In this document: positions 10,951 to 20,150 of the stretch, piece after piece
Layout: each line of letters begins with the position of its first letter
How positions within the stretch are numbered: position 1 is the stretch's first letter
Source: Cryptomeria japonica
Taxonomy: Eukaryota; Streptophyta; Pinopsida; Cupressales; Cupressaceae
Direction of reading: 5' to 3'
Assembly: GCF_030272615.1 (NCBI RefSeq)
Contig: NC_081405.1
Location: 474,875,508-474,939,507, forward strand
Length of the DNA stretch: 64,000 nt
Notes under the pieces: model-generated
Told to the model about the DNA's origin: nothing
What the model saw: only the letters and a program-made list of their open reading frames with translations
Database searches by the model: none
Position numbers and translations under genes: made by a program

Positions 10951-12476
10951 ATGGTTGAAACTCGTTCCCAAAAATCTAGGAGAGAAACTAAAGAGGCTCA
11001 AGAGTCCGCAAACATGAGTTCTTATGAGTATGACAATGATATCTTTTTCAATTCTGATCATACTACATTACCTGACATGGATGCCTATAGAAACATTCCA
11101 AATGTTGAGAACATGGACACTACAAACAACAATGATACACACAATGATGATATGGACAGCTTTTCAGTACATTCAATAGATGTGGAAGAATCCATTATGG
11201 ATCCCCGTTTCAATTGATTGGTTGAGGAAATAATGAGGAGGGATAGACAATACTTCTTACAAATGATGGCACAAAGTGGAGCCAAGATACCTCATGATTT
11301 TGACATATCTCAAATAATGGAAAATCAACCTTTGCAACAACCTCACTCCAACATGGATCAAAGGAGACCTAATAGTGGAGGCAATCGACCATTATGGAAG
11401 TCTTATGCAAAGAAATATGCTTAATCACATATCAACGCTAAGGATCAACCACCAAAGCAATTGGATATTCAAAGGCATGCTCAAAATTTGGACACAAGGA
11501 AACCCTGTGTCAAATTTGGGGGCAAAACATTAGAACATGACATGCCTGTAGAGTATGGTATACATGGACAAAATAGATATTTCATTCCTCAACATGAATC
11601 TATACCAAGTGGTCCATATATGCAACATCACTATAGACCTCCTCCATATGAACATGTGTATGATCAATATCATCCATATATGCAACATGCTCCACCTCCA
11701 ATTGGTGCCTCAAGCATGGGGTATGGTCCAAGAGGTCGATCTCCACCTAAGAGCAATTTGGAGAAACAAATCAAGGACTTACAAAAGAAAATGGAGGACA
11801 TAAATACACCGAAGCCAACATACACAATGAGAGACATATGTCCTTATCCATTTGACAAGAGCATTCCAATGCCTCCTTTTCCTACACACTTTGTGACGCC
11901 TAAATTTGATAGTATAGAGGAAAAGGGGATCCTAAGGCACACATAAGACAATTTTTCACAGCTTGCATTGAGGTAGCAGCAGAAGAGACATATTTGATGA
12001 GATTATTCCCACAAAGCCTAGGTGATCAAGCTATGGAATGGTTCTCCCAACTCCTACCTAGTATTAAGTCATGGGGTGACTTAGCAGAGGCATTTATCCA
12101 ACATTTCTCCTACAACATAGAGACAGACATATCAATCACTACTTTGTGCAACACCAAGCAAAAAGAGGGAGAGTCTTTTCCATCATTTTTACAAAGATGG
12201 AGGAATCTAGTTAGCAGATGCTCTTGTGAAATTCCACAAAAACAAATGGTAGAAATGTTCACCCAGAATGTTAACAAAGACATTGGCTATGATCTAAGAA
12301 AAGCTTGTTTGTCCACCTTCAAGGACGTCATTGAAAAAGGCTTAGCGACAGAAAAGGTCCTAATTGAACAAGGAGTCATTAAGATATTCAAGGAAAACAA
12401 AGATGACTTTAAGATGACTTTAAAGGAAAAGACAAGCCAAGATTTTGGAATAAAAACAAGAACATAGTCAATGATG
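10951..12476 (+). pseudogene. Gag of the non-autonomous Gypsy (frameshifted)
   Basis: The start ATG at 10951 opens MVETRSQKSRRETKE with an acidic N-terminal part. Stops interrupt it near 11215 (TGA) and 11422 (TAA), but the same frame continues to about 11940 (proline/tyrosine-rich, then LEKQIKDLQKKMEDI). A frame change at about 11930-11947 leads into the gag core (GDPKAHIRQF, then LMRLFPQSLGDQAMEWFSQL, ESFPSFLQRWRNLVSRC). A second frame change at 12400-12421 is explained by an 11-bp tandem duplication. Gag would build the particle; these breaks mean this copy would need correction or suppression. Confidence 0.85.
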
Positions 12477-14368
12477 GTGTTGTTGATGCCAATACAGTGC
12501 GACCCAAATTCATTTTTTCTGGGTCAAGTTCTACAAACAATCAAGTGAATACTCAAACAACTTCTAAGTCACGAAGGAAGTACACTCCATTGGGAGAACC
12601 ACTTGAGTCAGTTTTCAAAAAGCTAGTGGCAAACAAGGTAATCACTATTCCAGATTTTCCTCCATATGAGCCAAAGGTCAAACCAAATTGGTGGAATGAT
12701 GATGAGTATTGTGAATTTCATAAGAGCAAGGGTCATAAGACAGGAAATTGTCATCGACTGAAGAACATCATACAAGATCTCATTGATAGAGGTGACATTG
12801 AGATTGAAGGACACTCATCCAATCAAGAACATGAAATGTTTAAGGAACCATTCCCAAAGCATGATAAGGGAAAAGTTGTAGCCATAGATGATCAAACCAA
12901 CTATACCAGAGCATCTTATAACTATGATTCAACTATCAATCACATCTTGATGGACAATTACATCTCTACCATTATCATCAAGGACAAAAACCCTGAGAAT
13001 TCTACCCAGAGACCCAAGATTGTCCTAAAAGGTGTTGGATCTTCTTCCGAACCCACCTCTGAATGTTATGTTACAACTCGTCAAGGTAAAATCACTTTGC
13101 AAGGTGCTCCAACTAAAAACACTGCTTCTTCATCAACCAAACCTGAGTACGACCTTGTAGAACAGTTAGGGAAGACACCCGCGCTCATCTCCATCCTTGA
13201 GCTTCTACGCATATCCCCCGCACATAAAGCCATTCTTGACAAAATCTTGAGAGACACTCCTATTCCTACTGATCTGAACGTGGACCAGTTTCAAGCCATG
13301 GTGGGATACCTTTCCATTCCACACTCCCTTACTTTCACAGAAGTCGATAACGCCTCCATAAGTCAGCCACATAATGCACCATTACACATTGAAGCCTTCA
13401 TACACAAACATAGAATCAAACGAGTCCTGATAGATGGAGGAGTAGGTCTAAACATTTGTACATTGAGCACTATTAAACAATTGGGATATTCCGACAAAGC
13501 TATGAATTCTACAAACAAAATTACCATCAAAGCATATGATGATGAAGAGCGTTCATCCAAGGGCACAATCATTTTACCTCTCAGAGTTGGGCCAGTTACA
13601 AAGGATGTGGTTTGTCAAGTGCTAGACCTTGATCTCACATACAACATATTGCTAGGACGTCCATGGATTCATGAGATGAGCGCAGTACCATCTACATATC
13701 ATCGATGTATCAGGTTTCCACATAATAGAGTTGAAGTGACCGTCAAAGCTGACCCTAATCCATTCATATATTGCAACAATCTGCAATCTCGGTCAGAAAT
13801 AACAATCCCAGTCAATCGAGAGGCTATTCCTTCATCAGCATATGTGGATCCAAAATCCTTGAAAGCTTTTACATCAAAACAAGCAGAGCTAAAAGAAAAG
13901 TTCAAGATTAAAGACCTAGGATGTGGTGAGTATATCTTTCATGTTGATCAATTCCCACTATCTCCTAACACATTTTGTCAACAGGAACAATCTACAAGCA
14001 ATATGCAAGACCAAGGAATTGGGTGTGAACCACTTAGTGTTGTGGCTACTAAGTTTGAATGCAAATCTCCTCTAGTGGTGCAAGCATCTCTTGATATCAA
14101 TAGTCCTAAGAATGGTTCCAAAAAGGAATCTATTGAGCGTATCACTAGCCCTCTTGAGAACTCACATAGCTTTACCATTTCATCCACTCATTCCATTTCC
14201 ACTACACTTCCAGACTTGGATCAACAAGAATTACAAAAGCCCTTACTAATTGGGGATCAAAAATCAAGCTTTGAAAAGAAAAAACTAAAGATAAGTCCTT
14301 TAGTACAAATCAAAATCAAAAGCTATTGGACTCTACAAAAATCAAAGTCAAGGATAAAAATCATATGA
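12476..14368 (+). CDS. Gag zinc knuckle and aspartic protease region
   Basis: A long open frame (about 620 codons) follows gag in another frame. Early residues hold the knuckle-like EYCEFHKSKGHKTGNCHRL. About residue 300 carries the retropepsin-like active site in RVLIDGGVGLNICTLS (a D-G-G triad instead of D-T/S-G, as seen in relatives of this lineage). The flap-tail motif ILLGRPWIHEMSAVPSTYHR follows about 100 residues on. The protease would process the polyprotein. The frame has no ATG at its start; it is the continuation of gag after the frameshift. The C-terminal 200 residues are a low-complexity Ser/Lys-rich linker. RT does not follow. Confidence 0.85.
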   Translation, partial: GVVDANTVRPKFIFSGSSSTNNQVNTQTTSKSRRKYTPLGEPLESVFKKLVANKVITIPDFPPYEPKVKPNWWNDDEYCEFHKSKGHKTGNCHRLKNIIQDLIDRGDIEIEGHSSNQEHEMFKEPFPKHDKGKVVAIDDQTNYTRASYNYDSTINHILMDNYISTIIIKDKNPENSTQRPKIVLKGVGSSSEPTSECYVTTRQGKITLQGAPTKNTASSSTKPEYDLVEQLGKTPALISILELLRISPAHKAILDKILRDTPIPTDLNVDQFQAMVGYLSIPHSLTFTEVDNASISQPHNAPLHIEAFIHKHRIKRVLIDGGVGLNICTLSTIKQLGYSDKAMNSTNKITIKAYDDEERSSKGTIILPLRVGPVTKDVVCQVLDLDLTYNILLGRPWIHEMSAVPSTYHRCIRFPHNRVEVTVKADPNPFIYCNNLQSRSEITIPVNREAIPSSAYVDPKSLKAFTSKQAELKEKFKIKDLGCGEYIFHVDQFPLSPNTFCQQEQSTSNMQDQGIGCEPLSVVATKFECKSPLVVQASLDINSPKNGSKKESIERITSPLENSHSFTISSTHSISTTLPDLDQQELQKPLLIGDQKSSFEKKKLKISPLVQIKIKSYWTLQKSKSRIKII

Positions 14369-14970
14369 AGAAAAAAGAACAAGAGTTGATCTCCCCTAAC
14401 ACCAAAATAACTGGGGGCAAAAGTTCCATAATTTCAAGCCAAAAAGAATACTTGTTGATCCTAAGTCTCCATCATGTCATGATACTTTCACTTCTTTTTG
14501 CAATCATAAGCCTTCATAACTCATCCACTTGTTCCAAACATCCATTCCCTTCTGGCTATACATCGTGGACCTTTAATGGAGCTTCCTCAAGGGACTTTGT
14601 TATAAAGGATGCCCAAACTTCTTTAGGTGACACACATACGGACCTGTGTAGTCCACACACTAGTAATTCTATCTCAGTTTCTTCATCAAGGAAGACAGTC
14701 ACTCAAGCTACACATCATTCAGTCAAGGAGCATCACAACTACAATCATAAAGTCAAGCCTCACACATTTGAGGTGGGTGACTTAGTTCTCAGAGAAAATC
14801 CTAAAAATCAGCAAGACAGAGAGAAGAAGGGCAAGTTCGAACCAAATTGGCTTGGTCCTTACATCATTACAGTAGCATATGGATTTGGGGCATATCAGCT
14901 CTCAACTACAGAAGGTGAACCTTTGGAGGATCCTATCAACAACATGCACCTTCGCAGGTTCTACACATAG
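14326..14970 (+). CDS. Linker joined to integrase C-terminal tail
   Basis: A 214-codon frame overlaps the end of the protease frame. Residues ~1-130 are unrecognised linker. The last ~70 read FEVGDLVLRENPKNQQ and FEPNWLGPYIITVAYGFGAY, then the HLRRFY terminus, which is the GPY/F module at the end of Gypsy integrases ('F.vGDLVL+......GKl.p.W.GPY.i'). Finding it directly after the protease linker shows that RT, RNase H and the integrase core have been deleted. The element would depend on enzymes from a relative. Confidence 0.8.
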   Translation: MDSTKIKVKDKNHMKKKEQELISPNTKITGGKSSIISSQKEYLLILSLHHVMILSLLFAIISLHNSSTCSKHPFPSGYTSWTFNGASSRDFVIKDAQTSLGDTHTDLCSPHTSNSISVSSSRKTVTQATHHSVKEHHNYNHKVKPHTFEVGDLVLRENPKNQQDREKKGKFEPNWLGPYIITVAYGFGAYQLSTTEGEPLEDPINNMHLRRFYT

Positions 14971-16700
14971 CTCTTTGGAATATCAAAAATTTCAAAAAAT
15001 ACAAAAAAATCAAAATTTTCAAAAATACAAAAAATCAAAAAATTTCAAAAATACAAAAAAAATATTAAAAAAAAATCATTACTTGGTGAAAACCTGGCAA
15101 ACAGGCGCCTTGTGACACAAAAAAACATTGAAAAATCGAAAAAAGTAAGGAGAAATAATTTCGTCCAACGGTGAAAACCACTTCGGTGGTGCCCTGGGCA
15201 AGTACTATGGTGAAAACTGGGTCACCAGCGCCATGCGTAGAGACATTGCTTCTCCCTCCTTCAAGATTCTCTTTCATCACTTCACTTTGCACACACTCAC
15301 GACCAATTCATCCATAATAAACTTACCCATTCCCATCATGGCTTGTTATTGATCTCCCTAAGATTGGTTAGCCATTCATAATAAACCTCCCTTTTCATCC
15401 CTTTCCATCCATAATAAATAAGATCCTATCTGTGGCTAAGGCAAAATCCTACGTCTAGTAATGGGTGTGGAACTGAGAACATCACATGTTTCGAGGAGTA
15501 CAGTTTCTTCCAGCTTCCTTCAATCTATCCGCGCACAATCCGCAATAAAGTAACATTTGCTTCACAAATCCGCAATAAAGTTTCATCTTCTCCACAATAA
15601 AGTATCAGTTTCATGGATTCAGTTAGTTTCAGATGAGACACAGCAGCAACAATGGGCTTCAACAAATCAAATCTTTCAACAGACTCAGACAACATTATGG
15701 TTCAGTGCTATCTATCCTTTCTGTGAAAATAAACATTGTGACCACAATCAAATAAGACTTATACAAGTGACAAGAGACACTAAACTTGAAGACTACAATG
15801 GATGTTGGTGTCGAGTCTTGGTTTTCTCTTGATTTCATCTTTTTTTGGTGACATGTCTTTTAGCTTTTCCGGGATGTCTCTGACTAGAGATTTTATCTCT
15901 AGGATGTCTCTGACTAGAAAGGCAAGGATGAGGTATCGTCACCTATTTGTATTTGTTGTCTGTGGATTATCTCTTAGTAATGCTATGACTTGTCCAAGGA
16001 TATGAGGACACTGTGAGTCTAGTGTGAACTGGGGCATTCCTTGTTTGTGACTGTCTTATCTCCATGCAAACAAGTACAATGACTTTCTGGGTCGAACATA
16101 TGCCTCGATTGTCATAACCTATCTTGCCATAATAAAGCTCAATGATGATAATGCACAAGAAGCTCTTTCATTTTCATATCTTCTGTCTTCCATCCCCCTT
16201 TCTTGATTGACTTCCATCATCCTTCTCGAGTCCATGTAGCCTGCTATCACATGACTGAGTATAATGACACACCAAAAACATTTGCATTTCATATAGTTGC
16301 ACCTGCATTACCACATATAAGCATTTCATACATACATATAGATATCACAACTGCATCACATCCTGCACACAACACCTGTTAGCACAATTTACATTTGCAT
16401 TGTCATATTCATCCACATTTCATACATTCACATTTGCATCATGCATACACATATAAAACATAAAAGAACAAAAAAAAATATATTGCATTGCATCATATAC
16501 ATATTTGCATCCATATCATAAGCATCACATAAGAACATCTCATCACATAGGTACGCATGCATATAGTTGTTGCAAAGATGAATCATCTCATATATATATA
16601 TATATAAAGTGTCATGATACAATGATGTCAAAATCATATGGCTACAATCACCCGCAGGTGTCTACATCATCATGCAAAAATGGTACAATACTGATACATA
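14971..16700 (+). other. Post-pol noncoding region of the non-autonomous Gypsy
   Basis: An A-rich run (14980-15080) is followed by three copies of a GGTGAAAAC(C/T) block (about 15088, 15170 and 15210) with GGCGCC or GCGCC nearby. T/C-rich DNA without coding motifs follows. A short (TA)n tract lies at 16590-16606. I see no gene on either strand until the antisense ORF. Confidence 0.5.
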
Positions 16701-16715
16701 GGGAGCCCTCTACGG

Positions 16716-17276
16716 CTATGATGAACTCCCTCCCTCAGAGCCGGCTGGCCTCGACGGAGTCTGAGCCCTAGAAGGACCCACCCCAAGATCATCTCTCCTG
16801 GCCCCTGTGTCCTCTGCAGCCACCTCTCGTGTCGCCCTATCTGGACAAAGGAACCCACTGATAACTCCTGCCAACACTGTTGGTAGTGCTAATCCTGTCC
16901 ATGTCATGGTATCCCATGCCGCATGTCCCACCCTCATCTCCAATGCCGGATCCTGGAACACTCGTCTAAGGGCATCCCTGTCTCCGTCTCGATCGTACGG
17001 AATCAGCTCCCCATCGATTGATATCCGCAAAATCTTGTATACATCCTCTAGGGTGACTGTCATCTCCCCCATCGGCAAATGAAAAGTGCAAGTCTCAAAG
17101 TGCCACCTCTCTGCCAGTGCAGTCAGCAATCCCATGTTCGTCCGAAACTCAAGCACATACAGAATATGTCTCAATCCCATAGCCTCAATCACAGCTCGGT
17201 CTTCGGCTGTCAACTCAGGTCGCAACCTTTGAGTCGATGGGAATCTCTCCCCTGACTCCAGCATAGGCAAATACTC
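16716..17276 (-). CDS. Plant mobile domain (PMD) protein, exon 2
   Basis: The minus-strand frame encodes about 186 residues: EYLPMLESGERFPS, then GLLTALAERWHFETCTFHLP and GEMTVTLEDVYKILRISIDG. This is the signature of the plant mobile domain (PF10536, MAIN/MAIL1-like: 'L..L.ERW..ET.TFHLP.GE.T.TL.DV..LLGL...G'). The C-terminus is a Ser/Arg/Gly-rich tail ending GSEGGSSS. It is much shorter than a full PMD (~350 residues), so only the N-terminal half is present. A 3' splice acceptor (TTGACTACAG) at 17277-17280 precedes it and matches exon 1 in phase. It is antisense to the host retrotransposon, like the extra ORFs known in some plant Gypsy elements. Function is unproven. Confidence 0.8.
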   Translation of the reverse strand, partial: EYLPMLESGERFPSTQRLRPELTAEDRAVIEAMGLRHILYVLEFRTNMGLLTALAERWHFETCTFHLPMGEMTVTLEDVYKILRISIDGELIPYDRDGDRDALRRVFQDPALEMRVGHAAWDTMTWTGLALPTVLAGVISGFLCPDRATREVAAEDTGARRDDLGVGPSRAQTPSRPAGSEGGSSS

Positions 17277-17893
17277 CTGTAGTCAAGCAAATCAATCATC
17301 TCAATCCTAGTGACACTCACTGTTCATCACAAAGTGTTGCTTCTATCCTAGTGGTACTCCCTGTTCATCACAAAGTACTACGTGTTTGGCACTCCCTGTT
17401 CATCACAAAGTACTACGTGTTTGGCACTCCCTGTTCATCACAAAGTGCTGCTCACATTTGCACTCACTGTTCATCACAAAGTGCTGCTCATATTTTAGTA
17501 CTCCATGTTCATCACAAAGTACTATATCTTGATACTCACTGTTCATCACAAAGTGCCTTGATCTATCCTATCCTAGGGCCTCTGCTTGAGTGTATCCTCT
17601 TGAGTAGTTTTCTAATTGGCAACGTATGTTATATCACAGAATTGTCAATCCTAGCCCTATTTGCTATCCTAGTCTTCCCTAGAGGACCTGCTTGAGTGTA
17701 TCCTCTCAGCAGCTTATCCAATCGACAACGTATGTTCATCACAGAACTGTCGATTTGACCTAGAAGACACAAATTCACATTTTTGGACACAAACGTGTTT
17801 TCCTGACATAAACGCACATTTATTACATTACCTAGCATGCATTAATGACAACAATAAATGCATCAAAGTACGAGGAGGTTTTGTGGTACTTAC
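17277..17893 (-). other. Intron of the PMD gene
   Basis: 617 bp with GT-AG ends (GTAAGT donor, ACAG acceptor). It contains the seven-copy minisatellite at 17316-17553. Confidence 0.6.
17316..17553. repeat. Minisatellite, seven units of 34-41 bp
   Basis: Seven copies of ACTC(A/C)CTGTTCATCACAAAG(T) occur, each followed by a variable 12-20 bp tail such as TACTACGTGTTTGGC or TGCTGCTCACATTTGC. Two adjacent units are identical. Diverged relatives (TATGTTCATCACAGAACTGTC) lie at about 17730. Confidence 0.9.
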
Positions 17894-17959
17894 TGGCTCT
17901 CCTGCCTCTGCTGGCCTCTGGAATCGGCGAACGCGGTCGAATCTATGAACAAAGGTCAT
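17894..17959 (-). CDS. Plant mobile domain protein, exon 1
   Basis: ATG at 17959 opens a 22-codon exon encoding MTFVHRFDRVRRFQRPAEAG and then EP, ending at CCA followed by the strong donor GTAAGT (17893-17888). Joined in phase 0 to exon 2 at 17276 it gives one continuous ~208-residue protein. A TATAAG box lies 93-98 bp upstream (18057-18052). The splice model is inferred from the junction consensus and frame only. Confidence 0.65.
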
Positions 17960-18051
17960 CGTTGTTGACTGCTACTACTCTTTTTTCGCTCTGCACTCTG
18001 ATCTCTTGGATGTGTGGATGACAATGAGGATGTATTTCCCTCGTGGTCTAT

Positions 18052-18057
18052 CTTATA
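18052..18057 (-). promoter_or_regulatory. TATA box of the antisense PMD gene
   Basis: TATAAG on the minus strand within GCAGTCTATAAGATAGA, 93-98 bp upstream of the exon 1 ATG. The spacing fits a short 5' UTR. No experimental support. Confidence 0.4.
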
Positions 18058-18283
18058 GACTGCCTTAGCCCTCGTTTCCCAAGTCAGTCTTCATTATCCC
18101 GTGACTCTGTCACTTTATCTGGTCAGTCCATTCTAGCCATTCTTTCTTATCGAGAGATTGTCTGCGATCTTTCCAGACATTTTCATCCAATCTCTCGAGG
18201 GGGCATATCATTCCCATCTTGGGGCAACTCTGTATCAGTTCATCTTATCTTCTTTGAAACAACGCGACAAGCCGCATTGTCTC

Positions 18284-18297
18284 AAAGAGGGGCAAAA
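18284..18297 (+). promoter_or_regulatory. Polypurine tract
   Basis: AAAGAGGGGCAAAA directly abuts the 3' LTR start TGTAGACACC, the normal position for plus-strand priming. Confidence 0.9.
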
Positions 18298-19095
18298 TGT
18301 AGACACCTAAAATTGTCATGTCTAATTAAATAAATATTTTATTTATTTAATTATCTAAGCTTAACTCTTCTATTAATTAAATAAATCTTTATTTATTTAA
18401 TTAATTCATTTATCCTCTTCTAGCCTTATTTCTTATTTAAATAAATACATTTATTTATTTAAATTATTCTTTTCCTAAATTAAATAAATATCTTATTTAT
18501 TTAATTATCCCACTTCTTCTATTAATTAAATAAATCTTTATTTATTTAATTAATCCATTAACCTTTTCTACCTATGACACATGTCATTCATCTCTTAATT
18601 CATACACTACCTACTCCTTTCATTATTTTATATTATCTTTTACCTACCCTCTAATCATAGCCGACCTCCTTTTACACCTCTCAATCTTATCCCTCCATTT
18701 CATCTAGTGTCTTCTATATAAGGAGATACTTCCTTCATTATCAAACCCTAATCATTCTATGCATTCTAATCAATCATTCTAACTACTTGATCAATTGACT
18801 ACTTGGCATATGCGATCCTACTTGCAACCACATTCCATTCTTTGTTGAGCTTTTGTGCATATAAAATCTGAAAGCAAATATATCAAGCAAGATCAATGGA
18901 GATAGGAAGAATGGAGATCCAAACCCTATTGGACATGTGATGGTATAATCTTTGTGATTTCATTTGATTTGCATTGTCTTAGGTAATCTTCATATGTTAT
19001 GGTGGATCTTTGTTGTTGTTGGGCTAGGGTTTTGTGGTTGAATTCATTTAGCCTTTCAATATCGTTATTATTGTCATCTATTTTCACCATATACA
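18298..19095 (+). repeat. 3' LTR (full length, 798 bp)
   Basis: Begins TGTAGACACC after the polypurine tract and ends CATATACA. The last ~582 bp match the 5' LTR at 7807-8388. The first part holds five AT-rich palindromes. The TATA-like TCTATATAAGG is at about 18713-18723. Confidence 0.95.
18323..18554. repeat. Five AT-rich palindromes in the LTR U3
   Basis: ATTAAATAAAT...ATTTATTTAAT inverted repeats occur at about 18323-18353, 18372-18405, 18435-18464, 18476-18507 and 18521-18554, about 50 bp apart. Only the last is kept in the 5' LTR. Confidence 0.85.
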
Positions 19096-19560
19096 ATAAT
19101 CAAATTATTGAAATAATTTATTATCACCAGGCTTAGAATGTCACACCAACTAGTATATGATCATAGTCCAATGTTTTCTTCTTTTTAATTTATTAAATGG
19201 GCATATGATTATAAGATTTTTTTGAAATATTATTCCAATCATTATCCTCAAGGTAATGGTTTGTTTGATTCAATGAATAAAAATATCATGAATGTCATTA
19301 AAAGAATGTTAGAGAAAAACCCTAGAGATTGACATGCTCAATTTAAACAAATTGTGGATCGGTAGAATTAGGACTAAAATTTACCTTAAAAATATGACCC
19401 TACCACTCAGTTCATGGGTAGGAACTTGTGTTTCTCACGAACTTGAAGATTCATGTGTTGTTATTTATGAATGAGTATTTTGAAATGACAAAATTTTAGA
19501 CATGTGTTAAGCTAACTTCTTAAGGTTGGAAGAAAAATGTGATGATACTTTGCAACATTT
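19096..19560 (+). pseudogene. Gypsy integrase core, right half (part 2 of split element)
   Basis: Directly after the 3' LTR the plus strand reads IIKLLK, then RMSHQLVYDHSPMFSSF and YYSNHYPQGNGLFDSMNKNI. This is the integrase core D/E region ('ITDN...F.S......YHPQ.NGL.E..NK.L...I...'). It continues the frame broken at 7806. The catalytic glutamate of NGLAE is changed (D), and stops are present. A weaker tail (about 19380-19520) follows, beyond which homology fades. Confidence 0.85.
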
Positions 19561-19569
19561 TAGCAAACA

Positions 19570-19780
19570 TTGGGAGGTTGTGAAATAATTTTGATATTAA
19601 AAAGAAGTAAAACAAGGATGTTGTCCCTATAAACAACAACCCAACGAGTGTAAAATTAACAATAAGAGCATTAGCAGCACATTAACAACCAACTAATATA
19701 AAAAACTAACCATCAACAACATATAATAAGAGGTTGTGAAATGTTGATTTGATATATTTTCCAAAATAAAGTCCTATATG
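19570..19780 (-). repeat. Short copy of a non-LTR-like 3' end
   Basis: On the minus strand this ends in TAGGGACAACATCCTTGTTT and then TTTTTAATATCAAAATTATT. The same tail ends the larger decayed element at 22440-24298, so it may be a 5'-truncated insertion of that family. Confidence 0.4.
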
Positions 19781-19993
19781 ATTTTAGACCTTGTCTCGCT
19801 TTGGGAAAAGTATCCAAAAGAAAAGGGGGGATCATGGTCTAGGAGAAAATACCTTTACGCTTCAACCCTAGATGGTCAAGTTGTTCTTCTCCTTGTGAAG
19901 GGGCGGTTCCTAAAATATTGTTTTCTAGGCTAAAAGCTATTATATTTCTTTGTATAATGGTCAATTTTGGTTTTCATGTGATTTTGGTTTTCA

Positions 19994-19994
<1 letters not shown>

Positions 19995-20044
<50 letters not shown>

Positions 20045-20064
20045 GTATGTGTGTGTATACATAC

Positions 20065-20095
<31 letters not shown>

Positions 20096-20150
20096 TACAT
20101 AGATATATATGCGCAAACACACACACATACCTACACATACACATGTAGAT
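19995..20150. repeat. Microsatellite (GTATGT)n, (TATG)n and (CA)n
   Basis: About eight GTATGT units (19995-20050), then TATG repeats (20060-20098) and CACA/TACACA repeats to about 20150. The predicted proteins across it are repeat artefacts. Confidence 0.95.

Larger units (their letters stand above)
7807..19095 (+). mobile_element. Non-autonomous Gypsy with gag-protease and antisense PMD gene
   Basis: This 11.3-kb insertion has two LTRs (7807-8388, truncated at its start, and 18298-19095), a primer binding site just after the 5' LTR and a polypurine tract just before the 3' LTR. It interrupts an integrase pseudogene that reads across the insertion in frame. Flanks are GTAAT (7802-7806) and ATAAT (19096-19100), a possible 5-bp target duplication with one change. 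Gag and protease are present, but RT, RNase H and the integrase core are missing. An antisense plant mobile domain gene lies between the pol remnant and the 3' LTR. The lineage is probably Tat/OTA. Confidence 0.85.
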
